DNA of 46,857 nucleotides, from positions 1-46,857 of the forward strand of contig VBIW01000054.1 of the NCBI GenBank assembly GCA_005880915.1, in the 5' to 3' direction. Position numbers and translations under genes: made by a program. Origin of the DNA: Chloroflexota bacterium (GTDB lineage: Bacteria > Chloroflexota > Dormibacteria > Dormibacterales > Dormibacteraceae). How positions within the stretch are numbered: the first letter of the stretch is position 1; every line of letters begins with the position of its first letter. Below, piece by piece: positions 22,881 to 31,342 of the stretch. The notes beneath the pieces were generated by a model that was given only the letters and a program-made list of their open reading frames with translations, was not told the DNA's origin and did no database searches.

Positions 22881-24765
22881 GGGAATCGTCGGGCAGCCAG
22901 AAATCGACGACCGTACCCCTACCCTCGCCGCTCTCGATGGTCCACCAGCCGCCGGCGATCGTCGCTCTTTCGTGCATGGCGATCAGCCCGATATGGCCTG
23001 GCTGCCCGCCCCGAGCGACGATATCGAAACCGACTCCGTCATCGACGACTCGGATGCGATAGCCCCGCTCGACTCGCTGCAGGTCAACTTTGACGTGTGT
23101 CGCTTTTGAGTGCTTGCGGACGTTGACAAGCGCCTCCTGCGTGATGCGATAGAGCTCGACCCGCGTGTCATTCAACGGTTCGGTCGCCAACCGGTCGTCG
23201 AGGGTGAAGTCGACATCTATCTCCGCTCTCATCCGGTCGAGCAGCTCGCGAAGCGCCGCGCCCAAGCCCGTGCGGTCGAGGGCAGGGGGACGTAGGTCGA
23301 ACATGAGACGGCGCAGGCGGGTGATCGACTCGCGCACCGCTTCGTCCAGCCTCGCGATCAGCTCCTGCTGCTGTGGGGTGGTCATGTGCTTGCGGAGCTG
23401 CTGCAGTCTCAGGCTCGCAGCGGTCATGGCCTGGATCGAGTCGTCATGGATGTCGGCCGCGATCTTGCGCCGCTCTTCTTCTTGAGCCTGGACCAGCCGT
23501 CCCATGAGCCTGCGGCGGTCCGCGCTCTCCTGGGTCTGAGCGAGTCGCTTTTCGGCGACCTTGCGGTCCGTTATGTCGCGCACGGCGGCGATCACCAGCA
23601 GGCCTTCGTCGGTCGGCATCGGGCTCAAGCTGATGTCGACTGGAAATTCAGTTCCATCGCGCCGCCGCCCGAACAGCTCGAGACCCTGCCCCATCGGCCT
23701 GCTCTGCGGGTCGCTGAAATACTTGGCCCGGTGTCCGCCGTGGCCGGGGCGAAGCGAATTCGGGACGAGCTCGTCGACCGACATGCCGAGCAGCTCCGGA
23801 CGCGCGTAGCCGAAGAGCTTCTCGGTGCGGCTGGAAACGATCTGGATACGCCCGCGGCTGTCGACGACGACCATTGCGTCGGGGGCCGACTCGAGGAGGC
23901 CGCGGAACAGCTGCTCGCTCTTGCGCCGGAGCTCGTCGGCGTCCCTGTTCTGGGTCACGTCACGGACCGCTGCCACCACGGACACCTGGTTTGGACCGGG
24001 CAGGGGGCTCAAGTTGATTTCGACGGGAAACTCAGATCCGTCCTTGCGGCGACCACACAGGGACAGGCCGCTGCCCATGGGACGCGCGCGGGGATGCTCC
24101 TGGAAGCCTTTGACCAGGCCGGTATGACGCCCTCTGAAACGCTCTGGGATGAGGATCTCGATGCTGTGCCCGATGAGCTCTCCTGGGGCGTAGCCGAACA
24201 TGCGCTGGGTCGATGCGTTGGCGACCTCGATCTGCTGCAGTGGGTTGACGATGAGCAGCGCGTCGGGCATCGCGTCGAGCAGCGTGTTGACGCGCTCCTG
24301 GCTCACCCGCAGAGCGGCCTCCGAGTCGGTCCGATCGCGAAGCTTTGCCACCATGTCACGGAACGTGCCGACTCCGAGGTCGGCCGGCATGCTCATCTGG
24401 CCGCGCTTGGCGCGGCGCACGGCCTCCACGATCTCGGGTTCAGGCATGCCCTTGACGATGTAGGCGACCGCGCCGGCCTCGAGCATCTGCGTCGCGGTGG
24501 CCTGGTCCTCATGCGCGGAGAGGCCGACGATGGCGATGCCGGAGTGCTGCGAGAGCACACGTTTCGTCGCGGCAACGCCTCCGCCCCCCGGCATCTTGAC
24601 GTCCATCAAGATGACCTCAGGATGATAGGTCGCCGCCGCGTCCACCACCGCGTCGGTGTCATGACGAATGGCGACCACCTCGAGGTCGTCGGCGGCCGCG
24701 ATGGTGTCGGCGAGAGCCGAGGCCAGGCCGTGGTCGTCGTCAGCGATGAGGACCTTGATCTTCAT
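22834..24765 (-). CDS. Receiver-PAS-PAS-HisKA_3 histidine kinase
   Basis: 643 aa, ATG overlapping the OmpR regulator stop by 4 bp. The receiver (about 1-125) has Asp55 in V-I-L-M-D-V-K-M-P-G-G-G. Two PAS domains, about 150-275 and 280-405, are similar to each other (both contain R-P-M-G-x-G-L-x-L-x-G-R-R). A HisKA_3 dimerisation domain has the phospho-accepting His in A-A-D-I-H-D-D-S-I-Q-A. HATPase_c follows with V-D-D-G-V-G-F-D and G-H-I-G-L-I-A-M. HisKA_3 kinases usually phosphorylate NarL-type regulators; two such regulators are in this island (10068, 18737). The receiver at the N-terminus makes this a likely phosphorelay relay point behind the hybrid kinase and OmpR regulator of the same operon. 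Confidence 0.92.
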   Translation of the reverse strand: MKIKVLIADDDHGLASALADTIAAADDLEVVAIRHDTDAVVDAAATYHPEVILMDVKMPGGGGVAATKRVLSQHSGIAIVGLSAHEDQATATQMLEAGAVAYIVKGMPEPEIVEAVRRAKRGQMSMPADLGVGTFRDMVAKLRDRTDSEAALRVSQERVNTLLDAMPDALLIVNPLQQIEVANASTQRMFGYAPGELIGHSIEILIPERFRGRHTGLVKGFQEHPRARPMGSGLSLCGRRKDGSEFPVEINLSPLPGPNQVSVVAAVRDVTQNRDADELRRKSEQLFRGLLESAPDAMVVVDSRGRIQIVSSRTEKLFGYARPELLGMSVDELVPNSLRPGHGGHRAKYFSDPQSRPMGQGLELFGRRRDGTEFPVDISLSPMPTDEGLLVIAAVRDITDRKVAEKRLAQTQESADRRRLMGRLVQAQEEERRKIAADIHDDSIQAMTAASLRLQQLRKHMTTPQQQELIARLDEAVRESITRLRRLMFDLRPPALDRTGLGAALRELLDRMRAEIDVDFTLDDRLATEPLNDTRVELYRITQEALVNVRKHSKATHVKVDLQRVERGYRIRVVDDGVGFDIVARGGQPGHIGLIAMHERATIAGGWWTIESGEGRGTVVDFWLPDDSLSGGLSTQESQAAQG

Positions 24766-25496
24766 CTGCCGGCCCGCCTGTCCAGTCGGTACCCGTAGCC
24801 GGGAACGGCTGCGATCAGCTCACCGGTTTCGCCCTCGCCAAGCTTGGATCGGAGCCTGCGCACCAGGACGTCAACCCGTTCGGAGCTGATGTCGGCTTCG
24901 TAGCCGTAGACCTCGCTCAGGATCTGGTCTCTGGAAACTGCAGCGCCCGCGTTCGCCAGCAGGTATTCCAGCAGCTTGAACTCGAGCGGGCCGATTTTGA
25001 CCGGCCGGCCGGCCTTCCGGACCTCTCGCGCGATGAGGTCCACTTCGACCAGACCGATCTGCGCGTTCCTGGCCTTGGGTGCCACACCGGCGGGCTCGTG
25101 CGAGCCGTTCCGGAGAGCCGCGACCCGGCGCAGGTGAGCCTCGAGCCGCGCCATCAGCTCGCCGGGACGCACCGGCTTCGGCACGTAGTCGTCGGCACCC
25201 GCCTCCAGGGCGCGGGCCATGCTGGTCTCGTCATTGCGGCCACTCACAAAAACGATCGGGACTGCGCTGTCGAGCCCACGAATCGTTCGACATACCTCAG
25301 GGCCAGGGTTGTCAGGCAGACCCCAATCGAGAAGGACGGCAACCGGTCGGATCCTTTGGAAGGCATCCAGCGCTTCGGCGGCTGTGCCGCACACTTCGAC
25401 CGCGAATCCCTCGCCTTCTACGAGCTCCACCAAGAGCGCCGCCGATTCACTGCTGTCCTCCACGATCAACACGGTGCCGCGCGCTGGCGCGTTCAT
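24762..25496 (-). CDS. OmpR/PhoB-family response regulator
   Basis: 244 aa, ATG at 25496 overlapping the hybrid kinase stop by 4 bp. The receiver is canonical (I-V-E-D at 11-14, Asp57 in V-L-L-D-W-G-L-P-D, Lys in Y-V-P-K-P). The C-terminal winged helix has G-P-L-E-F-K-L-L-E-Y-L and the recognition helix S-S-E-R-V-D-V-L-V-R-R-L-R-S-K-L, ending P-G-Y-G-Y-R-L. It is the middle gene of a three-gene leftward operon and is the only member with a DNA-binding domain, so it is the transcriptional output. Confidence 0.94.
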   Translation of the reverse strand: MNAPARGTVLIVEDSSESAALLVELVEGEGFAVEVCGTAAEALDAFQRIRPVAVLLDWGLPDNPGPEVCRTIRGLDSAVPIVFVSGRNDETSMARALEAGADDYVPKPVRPGELMARLEAHLRRVAALRNGSHEPAGVAPKARNAQIGLVEVDLIAREVRKAGRPVKIGPLEFKLLEYLLANAGAAVSRDQILSEVYGYEADISSERVDVLVRRLRSKLGEGETGELIAAVPGYGYRLDRRAGR

Positions 25497-28030
25497 ACGC
25501 CGAGATCGACAAGCGGGCCTGTGAGTACCTGGCTCAGTTTTTCGAGAAGCTCCGCCTCCATGAACGGCTTCTGGAGGAGGGTCGCGTTGGTTGGCAGGGG
25601 GGAGGCGCCGGCCATCACCGGCTGCGCGTGGCCTGACATGAAGAGGACGCGCAAGCCTGGATGCTCGGCCTGGAGCTGCTGGGCCAGCTCCGTACCGAGC
25701 ATGTTCGGCATCACGATGTCCGTCAGAAGAATGTCGATGGCGCCCTTATGGCCCCTTGCCAGCGCAATCGCGTCGGAGCCATTTCCGGCGACCAGCACGC
25801 GATAGCCGGCTCCGCTGAGGATCTCGTCAAAGAGCTCCCGTAAGTCGCCGTAGTCCTCGACGACCAGGACGGTCCCTGTTTCCGGACCCGGCTTTCGCAC
25901 CGTGACCGGCGCTTCAACCACCACCACCTGGGCCGTCGCCGGCAGGAGCACCGTCGCCGTGGTGCCGTGGCCAAGCTCTGAGTAGATGGAAACGTCCCCG
26001 CTCAATTGCTTGACGATGCCGTACACGGTCGCGAGGCCAAGGCCGGTGCCCTGACCGGCGGGCTTGGTGGTGAAGAACGGCTCGAACAGGTGGTCGAGGG
26101 TCGCCTTGTCCATCCCCGTACCCGAGTCGGAAACCTGAAGGCGGACATACCGGCCCGGCTGCAGCCCGGCGCGCGTCCGGGCGTATTGATCGTCGACGGT
26201 GAAGTTCTCAGCGCTGATGACGAGCCGGCCGCCTTTGGGCATTGCGTCGCGCGCGTTCACGGACAGGTTGATCACGATCTGCTCGAGCTGTCCGCGGTCC
26301 ATCAAGGCCGGCCAGGTATCGGCGCCCAGGTGCATCGTCAGCACAACATGGGAGCCGATGGTGCGGGCAAGCAGCTCCTTTAGCTCGGCGAGCTGCTCAC
26401 GAACATCGACCGCCGATCGGGGCAGAACCTCTTGCCGGGCGAAGGCAAGGAGCTGACGGGTCAGGCGGCTTGCGCTGTTCGCCGCCTGGTCGAGGCGGTC
26501 GACGTCACGAATGGACTCGGATCCGGTGACCTTTGATTTCAATGAGGAAGTGACGTTGAGCATCACGGTCAGCAAGTTGTTGAAGTCGTGAGCCACTCCG
26601 CCCGCCAGCTGGCCGAGGCTCTCCAGGCGTTGAGCCTGCTGCATCTGCCGTTCGATCTTCTCCTTTTCGGTGACGTCCTCGAGCATCGCCACACGCACCT
26701 TCTGCTCGGCGTGCCGGACCACGTAGCTCGTTGTGACAGCGCGCAGAATTGACCCGTCTTTCTTGCGATAGCCCATCGGCCCGAACCGCAGCAGCGGGGC
26801 ATCGGCGGCCCGATGCATGTCAATACGGGCCGCTTGCGCGGCATCATCTGGCACGGCCAGGTCCAACGTTTTGAGCGATTTGAATTCGTCGCGTGAGTAG
26901 CCAAGCGCCTTCACTGCCGCGTCGTTAGCGTCCAGAATCTCGAGCGATCTCGGGTCTATGACAAGGCTTGGCAGTGGATTGCCTTCGAACAGGTCGGCGT
27001 AGCCTTGCTGGGCCGTTTCGCGCTGGGCGCCCTCCCGCTTCAACGAAGCAATCAATGCGTTGATGTCCTCGCCCAGGGCGGCGACCTGCGCCGGCCCGGC
27101 GACGGGGACTCGCGAATCGGTGCCTAGCGAAGCTCGTACCGCCTTGCTCAGCGACGTCATCGGCCTTGCAACCTGACCGTAGACAATCGCGAAGGCAAGC
27201 AGCGTGAGGAGAACGCCGAACAGGATGATGCCGATCTCGCGCTCCTGAAGCTGCACAACAGAGGCCAACGCCGCGGCGCGGTCTGCGCCGACGTAGACCT
27301 TCCAACCGGTGCTCGCGACGATGGACTCGCCGTACCAGCGCCTGATCCCCGCAACATCGGTTCTTTCAACGGCGGTGGTGTCACTCGTCAAGGCTCGTCC
27401 CGTCCATCTCGAAGCATCGATCGACCGCGCGATGATTGACTTTCCGTCGGGACTGACCACAAGGAACTCCAGCTGGTGGTTGGCGGACCCGAACTCGGAA
27501 GCAAGCGTTGGCCCGATCGATGTCAGGTCCTCGAACCAGACGAGAAACCCGAGGCCCGCGATGGGGTACGCGATGACCGCAACCGGGCGCCCGTCGAGTG
27601 GATCAACCGTCGGAGCGACCACGACGGGCTCCGAAGCCTGGAGCCAGGATTGAGCTGAGTAGACAGCGCCGGCCGAGCCAATCTTCGAGGAGCAAATCAC
27701 CAGGCCGTTGGCCCGCACGTATTCGTGACGACCGGTGTCGAAGGCTCCGATCGGCGCGTTCCTGAGCTGACACCGAGCGGGGTTGGAGAATGTCGCTTCC
27801 ATGTCCGCGCGGTTTCCAATCGTTGCTGCCGAAGTGGTTCGAATGGTGTCGAGGCCCAATCCGAGCTGTATGGCGGCCTTCTTCGCCGTGAAGCTCGCGT
27901 CCGCTGCGGCAGCATGCTCGGCTTCGCTGGCCGACTGGACGTAGACGTACGCGCCGGCTGTTGCGCCGGCTAGAACCACCAATACCCCCAGAGCCACGAA
28001 GTAGACCTGCAAGGGTCGACCGCGTGCCAC
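25493..28030 (-). CDS. Membrane hybrid sensor histidine kinase
   Basis: 845 aa, GTG start. TM1 about 9-31, a dCACHE-like extracytoplasmic sensor about 32-262, TM2 about 264-286, then a HAMP-like linker. PAS is about 340-465. HisKA has His481 in G-G-V-A-H-D-F-N-N-L-L, the NtrB-like subtype. HATPase_c has N-L-S-V-N-A-R-D-A-M-P-K-G-G, D-S-G-T-G-M and G-T-G-L-G-L. A C-terminal receiver (about 725-840) carries Asp in I-L-L-T-D-I-V-M-P-N and Lys in L-L-Q-K-P. It leads the operon with the OmpR regulator and the receiver-PAS kinase, both joined by 4-bp overlaps. Signals are probably small extracellular ligands, judging from the Cache-like domain. Confidence 0.93.
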   Translation of the reverse strand: MARGRPLQVYFVALGVLVVLAGATAGAYVYVQSASEAEHAAAADASFTAKKAAIQLGLGLDTIRTTSAATIGNRADMEATFSNPARCQLRNAPIGAFDTGRHEYVRANGLVICSSKIGSAGAVYSAQSWLQASEPVVVAPTVDPLDGRPVAVIAYPIAGLGFLVWFEDLTSIGPTLASEFGSANHQLEFLVVSPDGKSIIARSIDASRWTGRALTSDTTAVERTDVAGIRRWYGESIVASTGWKVYVGADRAAALASVVQLQEREIGIILFGVLLTLLAFAIVYGQVARPMTSLSKAVRASLGTDSRVPVAGPAQVAALGEDINALIASLKREGAQRETAQQGYADLFEGNPLPSLVIDPRSLEILDANDAAVKALGYSRDEFKSLKTLDLAVPDDAAQAARIDMHRAADAPLLRFGPMGYRKKDGSILRAVTTSYVVRHAEQKVRVAMLEDVTEKEKIERQMQQAQRLESLGQLAGGVAHDFNNLLTVMLNVTSSLKSKVTGSESIRDVDRLDQAANSASRLTRQLLAFARQEVLPRSAVDVREQLAELKELLARTIGSHVVLTMHLGADTWPALMDRGQLEQIVINLSVNARDAMPKGGRLVISAENFTVDDQYARTRAGLQPGRYVRLQVSDSGTGMDKATLDHLFEPFFTTKPAGQGTGLGLATVYGIVKQLSGDVSIYSELGHGTTATVLLPATAQVVVVEAPVTVRKPGPETGTVLVVEDYGDLRELFDEILSGAGYRVLVAGNGSDAIALARGHKGAIDILLTDIVMPNMLGTELAQQLQAEHPGLRVLFMSGHAQPVMAGASPLPTNATLLQKPFMEAELLEKLSQVLTGPLVDLGV

Positions 28031-28080
28031 TCTTGATTAACGGCGGTTAGTATGCCCTTAAGTTCGCCGCGCCTCGCTAT

Positions 28081-28482
28081 TTAGAGGGCTGAAACGGCAA
28101 CCTCGACGCTGCGGGTGCGCGGACCGTCCCACTCGCACAGGAAGATCGCCTGCCAGCGGCCGAGCGCGAGCTTGCCTCCGTGGACCGGCGCTACACAGGA
28201 TGGCCCGACCAGCACGGTCTTGATGTGCGAGTCCGAGTTGCCCTCAGCGTGCTGGAACGCGGCTTCCTTCGGCACGAGCTCCGCGAGCCGCGACTCGATG
28301 TCGCGCGCTACGTCCGGGTCGGCACCCTCGTTGACGGTCACGCCCGCCGTCGTATGCGGTACGAAAACGTGGCACGCACCGTCCGACTTTCCTGACCGCT
28401 CGACCGCCGCGGCGACGCGCTCGGTGATATCCACCAGCTGCGCGCGCCGCGTGGTCTTGACCTCCAATGTGACCCAGCTCAC
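28081..28482 (-). CDS. YjbQ/UPF0047 family protein
   Basis: 133 aa, GTG directly after the DJ-1 gene stop. Typical YjbQ features: V-F-V-P-H-T-T-A-G-V-T-V-N-E, H-A-E-G-N-S-D-S-H-I-K, and G-R-W-Q-A-I-F-L-C-E-W-D-G-P-R at the end. Members have thiamine-phosphate-synthase-like activity in vitro as a secondary function, and the true role is unclear. The His residues in the first two motifs form the expected metal site. It is co-transcribed with the DJ-1/PfpI gene. Confidence 0.92.
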   Translation of the reverse strand: MSWVTLEVKTTRRAQLVDITERVAAAVERSGKSDGACHVFVPHTTAGVTVNEGADPDVARDIESRLAELVPKEAAFQHAEGNSDSHIKTVLVGPSCVAPVHGGKLALGRWQAIFLCEWDGPRTRSVEVAVSAL

Positions 28483-29007
28483 TTAACGTCTGGCGGGTAT
28501 CTGCTCCAGCAGCTTCAGTGATTCCTTGATGAACGCCGGGATGTCCGCCGGCTGGCGGGACGTGACCAGGTTGCGGTCGACCACGACCTCCTGGTCCACG
28601 ACATTTGCCCCGGCCTTTTTCAGGTCGCCCTGGATGGTCTTCCAGGCGGTCATCTTGTGGTTCTTGTACTCGTCCGCGGTCAGCAGGAGCTGCGGACCGT
28701 GACAGATCGCGAAAACCGGCTTGTTTGCCTGCATGAAAGCCTTGACGAACCGCACCGCTTGGTCGTGGGCGCGCAGCTTGTCCGGGCTGCCGCCGCCTGG
28801 GACGAGGAGCGCCTCGAAATCCTCCGGCTTGACATCCTGAAACGACCTGTCGACGCGCGCTTTGACCTTGCCCTTGTCGCCCTCGAGCTCGGCGCCGGCT
28901 TCCAGGCCCACGATCGTCAGCTCGTGCCCGGCGCTACGCAGGGCGTCGTATGGCTCCTTGAACTCGGAATCCTCGAACCTGGGGCCGAGCACAACAGCTA
29001 CTTTCAT
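28483..29007 (-). CDS. DJ-1/PfpI family protein
   Basis: 174 aa, ATG at 29007 with AAGGAGG 8 nt upstream, one of the strongest ribosome binding sites in the window. The nucleophile elbow is A-I-C-H-G-P-Q-L-L, with Cys and the adjacent His. The supporting acid is in the F-E-D-S-E-F region, and G-G-G-S-P-D-K-L is the family loop. Members act as proteases, deglycases or chaperones in stress; which applies here is unknown. It is divergent from the sigma factor gene with an 85-bp gap and is followed directly by YjbQ. Confidence 0.92.
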   Translation of the reverse strand: MKVAVVLGPRFEDSEFKEPYDALRSAGHELTIVGLEAGAELEGDKGKVKARVDRSFQDVKPEDFEALLVPGGGSPDKLRAHDQAVRFVKAFMQANKPVFAICHGPQLLLTADEYKNHKMTAWKTIQGDLKKAGANVVDQEVVVDRNLVTSRQPADIPAFIKESLKLLEQIPARR

Positions 29008-29092
29008 CTACACACCTCCTTGAGATTGGTCGTCAAAATCCACCTTACGCGTGCGTTTGCGCGGGCGCATTCGAGGGTAAAACCGAACTTGC

Positions 29093-30070
29093 ATGCAACT
29101 CCAATCATCCGCATCACTGTGGCTGGACGCAGCCGACGACGAAGACAGGGCCGGCCCCCGCGAGAGCACGCCGGACCTCGCCGATGTGCTCTCCGAGATC
29201 GAATCCGAGCCCAAGCAGGCTCCTGAGCCGGGCCAGGTCGAGCCGGACGACGCCCTCGGCGCCTACCTCCGGGAGATCGGCCGGGGCACGCTCCTGACCA
29301 AGCTGCAGGAGATCGAGCTGGCCAAGCAGATCGAGGCCGGCTCCGATGCCGCGCGCCGCCGCATGACCGAGGCGAACCTGCGCCTGGTGGTCTCGATCGC
29401 CAAGAAGTACCAGGGCCGTGGGATGCCGCTGCTGGACCTGATCCAAGAGGGCAATGTCGGGCTGATGCGGGCGGTCGCTAAGTTCGACCACCGGCGCGGC
29501 TTCAAATTCTCGACCTATGCCACGTGGTGGATTCGTCAAGCGGTGCTCCGAGCAATCGGCGACCAGTCGCGGACGATCCGGCTTCCCATCCACATCGGCG
29601 ACCAGACCAACAAGCTGGTCCGCATCTCCGATCGCCTGCGCGACTCGCTCGGCCGGCAGCCGACCGATGAGGAGATCGCCGAGGAGCTCGGACTCACCAC
29701 AGACGAGGTCCAGGGGCTGCGCCGAACGGCGCGCGACACGGTGTCCCTCGAGACCCCGATCGGCGAGGACGGCGACACGGAGCTCGGTCACCTGATCGAA
29801 GACGAAAACGCGGAATCGCCTGCCTCAGCCGCGCTGGAGTCCGACCTGAAGGACCAGGTCGATGACGTGCTTCGCACGCTCGAGCCGCGGGAGCGGCGCG
29901 TGATCCAGCTGAGGTTTGGCCTCACAGACGGACACCAGAGGGCCCTCGACGAGGTCGCGCACCGGCTGGGCACGAGCCGCGAAACCGTCCGCCAGCTGGA
30001 GCGCGCGGCGCTCGAAAAGCTGCGCAAGACGGGCCGTGCGGACACCCTCCGCCCATACGCCGGAGGCTAA
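29093..30070 (+). CDS. RpoD-like RNA polymerase sigma factor (group 1/2)
   Basis: 325 aa. An acidic N-terminal stretch of about 45 residues has no region 1.1. Region 1.2 starts at [11 protein letters not shown]. Region 2 contains [12 protein letters not shown] and [12 protein letters not shown]. Region 3 contains [11 protein letters not shown]. Region 4 contains [15 protein letters not shown] and [11 protein letters not shown]. This is a complete sigma-70 of the primary type, but short for a primary factor, so a group 2 (SigB/HrdB-like) stress or stationary-phase factor is possible. The near-perfect TTGACG/TATAAT seen at 258-285 is what such a factor would read. Confidence 0.93.
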   Translation: MQLQSSASLWLDAADDEDRAGPRESTPDLADVLSEIESEPKQAPEPGQVEPDDALGAYLREIGRGTLLTKLQEIELAKQIEAGSDAARRRMTEANLRLVVSIAKKYQGRGMPLLDLIQEGNVGLMRAVAKFDHRRGFKFSTYATWWIRQAVLRAIGDQSRTIRLPIHIGDQTNKLVRISDRLRDSLGRQPTDEEIAEELGLTTDEVQGLRRTARDTVSLETPIGEDGDTELGHLIEDENAESPASAALESDLKDQVDDVLRTLEPRERRVIQLRFGLTDGHQRALDEVAHRLGTSRETVRQLERAALEKLRKTGRADTLRPYAGG

Positions 30071-30096
30071 ACAGGACCTACTCATCCAGGGAGTGG

Positions 30097-30228
30097 CTCT
30101 TTCCCACGCAGTGGGGAAGTACCGCCGCCTGCGGCGGGGATGGGGCAGGCCCGAACTTGCGCCTCTTCCCCACGTAGTGGGGAAGTACCGCCGCTTGCGG
30201 CGGGGATGGGGCAGGCCCGAACTTGCGC
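30097..30228. repeat. Tandem pair of 66-bp double-hairpin repeats
   Basis: Two copies, 30097-30162 and 30163-30228, differ at about three positions. Each holds hairpin 1 (in copy 2, CTTCCCCAC 30165-30173 with GTGGGGAAG 30177-30185, loop GTA) and hairpin 2 (CCGCCGC 30188-30194 with GCGGCGG 30197-30203, loop TT), then GGATGGGGCAGG. A related element lies at 41642-41700. They fill most of the 185-bp gap between the sigma factor and LysE genes. Confidence 0.85.
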
Positions 30229-30241
30229 CACCTTTGTACAG

Positions 30242-30253
30242 ACACAATTGTGT
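30242..30253. promoter_or_regulatory. 12-bp perfect palindrome at the LysE start
   Basis: ACACAATTGTGT is a perfect palindrome ending 2 nt before the TTG start. It is a candidate operator or a start-proximal element; no regulator gene for it is adjacent. Confidence 0.4.
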
Positions 30254-30255
30254 GA

Positions 30256-30897
30256 TTGATCGGGCTCAGCCAGTACCTCGCATTTATCGGTGTCTCGCTG
30301 CTGGTCATCTGCACGCCCGGCCAGGACACCGCGCTGACCATCCGCAACACGCTGCTTGGCGACCGCCGCACGGGCGTCGCCACTGCGGCCGGCGTGTCGA
30401 CCGGCCAGGCGGCCTGGACCGTCGCCACGAGCGCCGGATTGGCGGTGGTCCTCATAACTTCGGCGCCGCTGTTTTTTGCCATCCGCCTGGCGGGCGCGGC
30501 CTACCTGATCTACCTCGGCACGCGTTCGCTGATGAAGGCGATCCGCCACACAGATCCTGAAGTCGCGTCGCAGCAGCTCGCCCCGCGGCTCGGCGCCCGC
30601 TCCGCGTTTCTGCAGGGATTCCTGAGCAACCTCTCCAACGCCAAGATGGTTGCGTTTTTCATCAGCCTCCTTCCGCCATTCGCGGGACCGCATCCGAGCT
30701 TCGTGCTGCTGCTCGCGCTCGGACTCAATTTCAGCCTCCTCACCGTGGCGTGGCTCGCCGGCTATGCGTTCGCGGTGGAACGCTTCGGCGGTTGGCTTCG
30801 GCGGGGAGGGGTTCGCCGTGCGCTCGAAGCCGCCCTTGGCGCGGTGCTGGTCGGCCTCGGGATTCGGGTCGGCTCGGAGGCCCTCGCGTCTTCTTAA
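30256..30897 (+). CDS. LysE/RhtB-family amino-acid exporter
   Basis: 213 aa, TTG start chosen because the protein then begins at the usual family position (I-G-L-S-Q-Y-L-A-F). Characteristic motif C-T-P-G-Q-D-T-A-L-T-I-R-N-T near residue 20, followed by G-V-A-T-A-A-G-V-S-T-G and about six hydrophobic helices. The family exports amino acids or homoserine lactone-type compounds by proton antiport in the inner membrane. The substrate is unknown. The next gene, a double-ACT protein, could bind an amino acid, which would fit. Confidence 0.9.
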   Translation: MIGLSQYLAFIGVSLLVICTPGQDTALTIRNTLLGDRRTGVATAAGVSTGQAAWTVATSAGLAVVLITSAPLFFAIRLAGAAYLIYLGTRSLMKAIRHTDPEVASQQLAPRLGARSAFLQGFLSNLSNAKMVAFFISLLPPFAGPHPSFVLLLALGLNFSLLTVAWLAGYAFAVERFGGWLRRGGVRRALEAALGAVLVGLGIRVGSEALASS

Positions 30898-30952
30898 TAG
30901 TGCGGGCATAGACTTACGCCGATCCACGAGTCATTCATCTGGAGGTTTGGGC

Positions 30953-31342
30953 ATGCCAAGAGCGAAGCAGCTGACCCTTACGGTCGAGGACCGGCCCGGG
31001 ATTCTGGGCGACATCGCCACAGCGCTGGGACAGAAGAAGGTCAACATCGAAGGCGTGTGCGGGGCCACGACAGGTGGTGGCGGAATGATCTGGTTGGTCG
31101 TCGACAAGACCGCCGCCGCCAAGAAGGTCCTCGCTCAGAATGGCTGGAGGGCGACAGAGGACGAGGTGCTCGCCGTCACCCTGTCCGACACACCGGGATC
31201 GCTCGGCCGCTACGCCACCAAGCTGGGCAAGGCCGGCGTGAACATCACGTTCGCTTACACCGGCTCGGCCGGAAGCGCACGCAAGCAGACGGCTTACTTC
31301 GGCGTCTCGGACCTGAAGGCGGCGCTCAAGGTCAGGCCCTAG
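30953..31342 (+). CDS. Double ACT-domain protein
   Basis: 129 aa, ATG at 30953 with GGAGG 7 nt upstream. Two ACT folds: the first begins Q-L-T-L-T-V-E-D-R-P-G-I-L-G-D-I, the second V-L-A-V-T-L-S-D-T-P-G-S-L-G-R-Y-A. ACT domains bind amino acids and regulate enzymes or transcription. No enzyme is fused, so it is a stand-alone regulator or binding protein. It follows the LysE exporter and overlaps the convergent TetR gene by 11 bp. Confidence 0.88.
   Translation: MPRAKQLTLTVEDRPGILGDIATALGQKKVNIEGVCGATTGGGGMIWLVVDKTAAAKKVLAQNGWRATEDEVLAVTLSDTPGSLGRYATKLGKAGVNITFAYTGSAGSARKQTAYFGVSDLKAALKVRP

Noticed and set aside
23386..24798. 470-codon plus-strand frame opposite the receiver-PAS kinase
   Set aside because: Antisense shadow: the minus strand encodes recognisable receiver, PAS and HisKA_3 domains throughout.
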